Below are positions 40,769 through 44,627 of a DNA stretch of 44,627 nt, one piece after another. The stretch is from JAFAZJ01 sp964437145. GTDB taxonomy: Bacteria; Pseudomonadota; Alphaproteobacteria; Reyranellales; Reyranellaceae. The notes beneath the pieces were generated by a model. That model saw only the letters and a program-made list of their open reading frames with translations, was not told where the DNA came from and did no database searches. Position numbers and translations under genes: made by a program. The stretch spans positions 1 to 44,627 of the forward strand of contig CAYTFW010000026.1 of the NCBI GenBank assembly GCA_964437145.1, written 5' to 3'. Position 1 is the stretch's first letter, and every line of letters begins with the position of its first letter.

Positions 40769-42304
40769 ATGCGCATCGACCGACCGCTCCCGCGACGTGT
40801 CGTCCTGATCGGTGGCGGCGTGGCGCTGGTGGCGCCCGCCGTCGTGCGCGCCCAGTCGCGTCCATCGCGCGACGTCTTCAGTCTGGGCGTCGCGTCGGGC
40901 TGCCCGCGCCCTGACCGCGTGGTGCTGTGGACCCGGCTGGCGCCGGCGCCGCTGGAGGGCGGTGGCATGGGCGAGGTGCCGGTCGACGTCACCTGGGAGG
41001 TCGCCGAGGACGAGCGCTTCGCGCGCCTCGCCGCGCGCGGCACCATTCGCGCCACCGCCGCCGAGGCGCATTCCGTCCATGTCGAGGTCGGTAGCCTGCG
41101 GCCGGCGCGGCCCTACTGGTATCGCTTCCATGGCGGCGGCCAGACCAGCCCCGTCGGCCGCACGCGCACCGCGCCCGCCGATACGGCGAAGGCCGAGCGC
41201 CTGCGCCTGGGCGTCGCGTCCTGCGCGCAGTACGAGCAGGGCTGGTTCAGCGCCTATCGCCACATGGCGAACGAGCCGCTCGACCTCGTCGTGCATGTCG
41301 GCGACTACATCTACGAGATGTCGTGGGGCCATCGGCACGTGCGCAAGCACGATGCCGCCAATCCGACGACGCTGCAGGAGTATCGCGATCGCTACGCGCT
41401 GTACAAAAGCGATCCCGATCTGCAGGCGGCGCACGCGGCGTGTCCGTGGGTGGTGACCTGGGACGACCACGAGGTCGACAACGATTACACCAACGACCGC
41501 TCGCCGCTGACCTCGGATCGCGACTTCTTTCTGCGCCGCCGCGCCGCCGCCTATCGCGCCTGGTACGAGCATATGCCGGTACCGCCATCGATGGCGCCCA
41601 ACGGGCCGGCGATACGCATCTACGACTCCTGGCGCTTCGGCGATCTCGTCGATCTCTTCCTGCTCGACGACCGCCAGTACCGCTCGCATCACGCTTGCGC
41701 CCAGGGCAAGGGCGGCCGTTCCCTGTTCACCGATTGCGCCGAGCGCCTCGACCCGAAGCGCACGATGCTGGGCGCCGAGCAGGAAGCCTGGCTGCGCGAT
41801 GGCCTTTCCCGCGCCCGCGCGCGCTGGACGCTGATCGCGCAGCAGACCTTGATGGCCGAGACCGACCGCGCCGCCGCGGGCGCCAGCGAACGGGTTTACT
41901 GGATGGACGGCTGGGACGGCTATCCGGCCGCCCGCCAGCGGCTGCTCGACGCCATGGCGGCGCGGCGCGGCGCCAACCATGTCGTGCTGGGCGGCGACGT
42001 CCACATGTACGCCGTGGCCGATCTCCGGTCGGCCAGCGGCCCGGTGATCGCCTCGGAATTCGTCGGCACCTCGATCACCTCGCAGGGCCCCAGCGCCGAG
42101 AGCGTGCGCACGCGCTTAGCGCGCAATCCTGATCTCAAGTACCTGCGCGGCGACAAGCGAGGCTACGTCGTGGTCGACATCACGCCGTCGTCCTGCCAGG
42201 CGCATTTCGAGGTGATCGACGACGTGACCGACCCCGCGACCGGCAAGCGCCGGCTGGCCAGCTTCGCGGTGGCGGCCGGCAAGCCGGGCGCTGTCCCCGC
42301 CTAG
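40769..42304 (+). CDS. PhoD-type alkaline phosphatase/phosphodiesterase
   Basis: This 511-residue exported enzyme begins with a signal region containing a twin arginine (LPRRVVLIGGGVALVAPAVVRAQ), consistent with Tat export of a folded metalloenzyme. It has the PhoD_N domain (FSLGVASGCPRPDRVVLWTRL) and the catalytic domain: HVGDYIYEMSWG, VTWDDHEVDNDY, LDDRQYRS and LGGDVHMYAV, all metal- or active-site motifs. PhoD enzymes release phosphate from mono- and diesters in the periplasm or outside. No Pho box was recognised upstream. Its TAG overlaps the TAG of the convergent amidohydrolase gene. Confidence 0.93.
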   Translation: MRIDRPLPRRVVLIGGGVALVAPAVVRAQSRPSRDVFSLGVASGCPRPDRVVLWTRLAPAPLEGGGMGEVPVDVTWEVAEDERFARLAARGTIRATAAEAHSVHVEVGSLRPARPYWYRFHGGGQTSPVGRTRTAPADTAKAERLRLGVASCAQYEQGWFSAYRHMANEPLDLVVHVGDYIYEMSWGHRHVRKHDAANPTTLQEYRDRYALYKSDPDLQAAHAACPWVVTWDDHEVDNDYTNDRSPLTSDRDFFLRRRAAAYRAWYEHMPVPPSMAPNGPAIRIYDSWRFGDLVDLFLLDDRQYRSHHACAQGKGGRSLFTDCAERLDPKRTMLGAEQEAWLRDGLSRARARWTLIAQQTLMAETDRAAAGASERVYWMDGWDGYPAARQRLLDAMAARRGANHVVLGGDVHMYAVADLRSASGPVIASEFVGTSITSQGPSAESVRTRLARNPDLKYLRGDKRGYVVVDITPSSCQAHFEVIDDVTDPATGKRRLASFAVAAGKPGAVPA

Positions 42305-43110
42305 AGCTTGAACACGCGCCGCGCGTTGCCCGACAGGAAGGCGGTGCGGCCGACCGCGCATAGACCGAGGTCATCGATGTGATCGAGGCACTTTGCTGGC
42401 GCGATCATCGGCCAGTTGGTGCCGAACATCACCCGGTTGGCGCCGATGCCCTTCATGTAGTCGATGAACGCCGGCGGCAGTCGGCGCAGCGTGTAGGCCG
42501 ACGTGTCGACGTGGAAGTTGGGAAACTTGATGGTGAGCGTGATGAGTTCATCGAGCCACGGAAAGCCGACATGGCCGCCGACGACCACCAGCTCCGGGAA
42601 ATCGAGAAGCACGTCCTCGAGATAGGGGATGAGCCGCCCAGTCTCGGATCGCTTCAGCGGTCCGGTGTGGCCGATCTGGGTGCAGAACGGCACGCCCGCC
42701 TCGATGCAGGCGGCGTAAATCGGATAGTACCGCCGATCATTGGGCGGCAGGTCCCACAGCCAGGGCACGACGCGTACGCCGACGAAACGCTTGCCATCCA
42801 CCAGCCGACGGATGTCGCGAACGGCCCGCATGGGGTCGCGCAGGTCGACGCTGGCCAGACCGCGGAAGCGCGTCGGGGCGGCGTCGATCTGGGCGGCGAC
42901 CTCCTCGTTGCTGATCAGCGATCCCTGCGGTCCGTACCAGGCCGACAGCAGGGCGATCTTCACGCCGCCTTCGTCCATCGCCGCCAGAGTCGACGCCACC
43001 GTCGGCGTCCGCGTGTCGTCCGCCCGCCCGGTCCACCGGTTCAATGTGGCCAGCCACGGCTCGCGCGCCATACGTTCCGTCGTAATCTGCGCCCAGACAT
43101 CGATCGTCAT
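42301..43110 (-). CDS. Amidohydrolase-2-like protein with altered metal motif
   Basis: The 269-residue protein has the TIM-barrel pattern of PF04909-type amidohydrolases and decarboxylases: FCTQIGHTGPL, VVVGGHVGFPWLDEL, FHVDTSAYTLRR, FGTNWPMI and FLSGNARRVFKL. However, the N-terminal HxH reads IDVWAQ, and the usual FGTDW/Y aspartate is Asn (FGTN). The usual metal site is thus partly lost, so catalysis may differ from standard members. ATG 43110 with GAGG upstream is the start. It is divergent from a MarR gene with a palindromic operator between, which suggests it is the regulated target. Confidence 0.88.
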   Translation of the reverse strand: MTIDVWAQITTERMAREPWLATLNRWTGRADDTRTPTVASTLAAMDEGGVKIALLSAWYGPQGSLISNEEVAAQIDAAPTRFRGLASVDLRDPMRAVRDIRRLVDGKRFVGVRVVPWLWDLPPNDRRYYPIYAACIEAGVPFCTQIGHTGPLKRSETGRLIPYLEDVLLDFPELVVVGGHVGFPWLDELITLTIKFPNFHVDTSAYTLRRLPPAFIDYMKGIGANRVMFGTNWPMIAPAKCLDHIDDLGLCAVGRTAFLSGNARRVFKL

Positions 43111-43127
43111 CGCAGCACCTCGCAATA

Positions 43128-43143
43128 ACTTCACTAGTGAAGT
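43128..43143. promoter_or_regulatory. Perfect 16-bp palindrome, candidate MarR operator
   Basis: ACTTCACTAGTGAAGT is an exact palindrome between the divergent amidohydrolase (start 43110) and MarR gene (start 43188). TATACT at 43143-43148 next to it could be the -10 box of marR. MarR-family dimers typically bind such 16-20 bp palindromes to repress both genes; here that is inferred. Confidence 0.75.
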
Positions 43144-43187
43144 ATACTGCCTGACCCTGAAACGCAAGCCCGGAACGACAACGACAC

Positions 43188-43625
43188 ATGAAAGCCTCCG
43201 AGCTTCGGCTCTATCACCGCCTGCAGGTGACGGCGCATCGGCTGCGCAAGGCGGCCGATCGGCTGCTGGTCGACGACGCCGGCCTGACCACGGCGCAGGC
43301 GGCGGTCCTGGCGATCGCGGCGCGCGACACGCCGGTGACGCAGCGCGACGTCGCCGAGCGGCTGAGCCTGAACGAATCGGCTGTTACGGCGATGGTCTCG
43401 CGGCTGATCGCGCTCGGCCTGTTGCGGCGAACACGTAGCGCGACCGACGGGCGGGCCTGGCTGCTCAGCCTGACCGAGGAGGGTCGCGCGGCCCGGCGCA
43501 AGGCGCGGCAGTCGTTCGCCAGCATCAACGCGCGCATCGAGGCCAGCCTGGCGGCGAAGGAGATCGAGCGCCTGGCCGACTATCTGGATCGCTTGAGCGC
43601 CGGCATCGGCGATTCCGACCCGTAG
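43188..43625 (+). CDS. MarR-family transcriptional regulator
   Basis: The 145-residue protein has the MarR winged helix-turn-helix fold. Helical dimerisation parts lie at both ends (LRLYHRLQVTAHRLRKAADRLL; AKEIERLADYLDRL). The DNA-binding core is VTQRDVAERLSLNESAVTAMVSRLIALGLLRRTRSATDGRAWLLSLTEEG. The basic wing (RTRSATDGRAWLLSLT) is typical. Members are dimers that leave DNA when they bind phenolic or other small ligands. The likely targets are itself and the divergent amidohydrolase through the palindrome at 43128. The dioxygenase gene follows 69 bases downstream on the same strand and may be in the regulon. Confidence 0.95.
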   Translation: MKASELRLYHRLQVTAHRLRKAADRLLVDDAGLTTAQAAVLAIAARDTPVTQRDVAERLSLNESAVTAMVSRLIALGLLRRTRSATDGRAWLLSLTEEGRAARRKARQSFASINARIEASLAAKEIERLADYLDRLSAGIGDSDP

Positions 43626-43694
43626 CGCGTCGCTTGCCAGAAGCCTGCGTCGGGAGTAGCGATCCTCGCGGGGGATCTGGAGGGATAGCGGCTT

Positions 43695-44627
43695 ATGAGC
43701 AAGCGCACGCCTTTGACCGGACCCAGCGTCTGGCTGGGCCGCGACATCGTCCATTCCCGTCGTTGGATCCGCGACTTGCCGCCGGGCGCGGCGGTGGAGA
43801 TCGATGCCGCGCTGCAAGGCGTGAAGCGTCGCGGCCTGGAGTGGTCGTCGATTACTCGGGCGGATTTCCCGCTGCCCTCGCTTGCGCCGCTATTCGACGA
43901 CATCCGCGAGGAGCTCGAGGACGGCTGCGGCATGGTCAAGCTGCGCGGCTTTCCGGTCGAGCGCTACAGCGAGGACGAGCTGCGGCAGATCTACTACGGC
44001 TTCGGCCAGCATCTCGGCACGACCGTCTTCCAAAACCGCAGCGGCGAGCTGATGCGCTTCATCCGCGACGAGGGCGCCCATGTCGGCCGCACCTATGGCC
44101 AGGTCCGGACCACGGATGCCAGCGGCCAGAGCGGCACGTTCCTGTCGTCCTATGCGCGCACCTTGACCAACAACCTGCTGCGCTTCCACACCGACCGCAC
44201 CGACGTGGTCGGCCTACTCTGCGTGCGCCAGGCCAAGACTGGCGGCGTCAGCCGGCTGTGCAGCACCGGCGCGATCCACAACGCGATTCTCGCCAAGCGA
44301 CCCGACCTGCTCGACACGCTGTTCGAGGATTTCTATCGCAGCCGCCTGGGTGAGGAGTCGAAGGATCCGGCGACCGTCTACAAGCTGCCGATCTTCGGCC
44401 TGCGCGACGCCAAGCTCACCAGCCACTATTCGCTGACCTTCATCGAGGCGGCCGAGATGGTGCCCGGCGTGCCGAAGCTCACGACAGCGCAGCGCGAGGC
44501 GATCGACCTGCTGATGGCGACCGCTGAAGAGCTCGCCTTCGAGATGACCTTGGAGCCCGGCGACCTGCAGCTCATCAACAGCCACGTCACCTATCATGGC
44601 CGCACCGCCTTCACCGACGAGTTCGAG
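43695..44627 (+). CDS. TauD/TfdA-type Fe(II)/2-oxoglutarate dioxygenase (partial, cut by window end)
   Basis: The frame is open for 311 codons to the window edge with no stop. The protein begins MSKRTPLTGPSVWLGRDIVH. Iron ligands are the HxD pair in LLRFHTDRTDVVGLLC and the later histidine in INSHVTYHGRTAF, the TauD/TfdA arrangement. GCGMVKLRGFPVERYS near residue 80 is the family's usual FRGF-like strand. Relatives oxidise sulfonates, herbicides, carnitine precursors or other acids; the substrate is not clear here. GGAGGG lies about 12 bases before the ATG. It follows the MarR gene and may be under its control. Confidence 0.9.
   Translation, partial: MSKRTPLTGPSVWLGRDIVHSRRWIRDLPPGAAVEIDAALQGVKRRGLEWSSITRADFPLPSLAPLFDDIREELEDGCGMVKLRGFPVERYSEDELRQIYYGFGQHLGTTVFQNRSGELMRFIRDEGAHVGRTYGQVRTTDASGQSGTFLSSYARTLTNNLLRFHTDRTDVVGLLCVRQAKTGGVSRLCSTGAIHNAILAKRPDLLDTLFEDFYRSRLGEESKDPATVYKLPIFGLRDAKLTSHYSLTFIEAAEMVPGVPKLTTAQREAIDLLMATAEELAFEMTLEPGDLQLINSHVTYHGRTAFTDEFE

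Noticed and set aside
1..44627. tRNA, rRNA and riboswitch genes
   Set aside because: I saw no tRNA-like cloverleaf with TTCGA-type T-loop, no rRNA sequence and no known riboswitch core. By-eye reading could miss a divergent small RNA.

Overview
The window looks like chromosomal DNA of a GC-rich alphaproteobacterium with a free-living, metabolically broad lifestyle. The evidence is high third-position GC, strong AGGAGG-type ribosome sites, many ATGA-type gene overlaps, orphan substrate-binding proteins, a phasin, and intergenic repeats typical of Hyphomicrobiales/Rhodospirillales-like genomes. Genus cannot be set from the sequence alone. There are no rRNA or tRNA genes, transposases, integrases or CRISPR arrays. 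I recognise 39 protein genes (one cut by the right edge) plus one doubtful small ORF.

Layout. 1-4.6 kb: a GGCT-like protein with an orphan ABC substrate-binding protein (minus), a winged-helix replication-protein-like gene and a TfoX N-domain gene (plus), an acyl-CoA-dehydrogenase-like flavoenzyme (minus) and a small ferredoxin-like-fold protein. 4.7-8.3 kb: a phytanoyl-CoA-dioxygenase-family enzyme, a D-aminoacylase-like amidohydrolase and a GNAT acetyltransferase. 8.4-12.1 kb: a three-subunit molybdenum hydroxylase (FAD, 2Fe-2S and Mo subunits) closed by a clear intrinsic terminator. 12.2-18.0 kb: a secreted histidine phosphatase, then a probable catabolic run of D-2-hydroxyacid dehydrogenase, NTF2-flavin monooxygenase fusion, an unknown protein, a dienelactone-hydrolase-like enzyme and a fumarylacetoacetate-hydrolase-family enzyme. 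18.1-24.7 kb: a gamma-glutamyltransferase-like protein, a phasin with a palindromic operator array, a DUF445 membrane protein, and a neutral-lipid pair (alpha/beta hydrolase and wax ester synthase/DGAT), then a second GNAT protein. 24.8-28.0 kb: a self-sufficient CYP102-type P450-reductase fusion.

28.2-38.1 kb is the most coherent unit: a nucleoside uptake and breakdown operon. It encodes a BMP-type binding protein, a double ATPase, two permeases, cytidine deaminase, purine nucleoside phosphorylase, thymidine phosphorylase, a PhyH-type Fe(II)/2-oxoglutarate dioxygenase, adenosine deaminase and a secreted class-B-like acid phosphatase/5'-nucleotidase. Almost every junction overlaps by 1-7 bases. 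The dioxygenase sits between two nucleoside enzymes and has no assigned role; it is my best candidate for an undescribed step, possibly oxidation of a nucleoside, base or sugar product.

38.2-44.6 kb: a CYP153-type P450 without redox partners, a PatB-type aminotransferase/C-S lyase, a PhoD-type phosphatase, a variant amidohydrolase divergent from a MarR regulator with a perfect 16-bp palindrome between them, and the start of a TauD/TfdA-type dioxygenase.

The gaps carry three families of paired inverted repeats. Many lie between convergent genes, where they could end transcription. Some supply a stop codon or abut a ribosome-binding site of the neighbouring gene.
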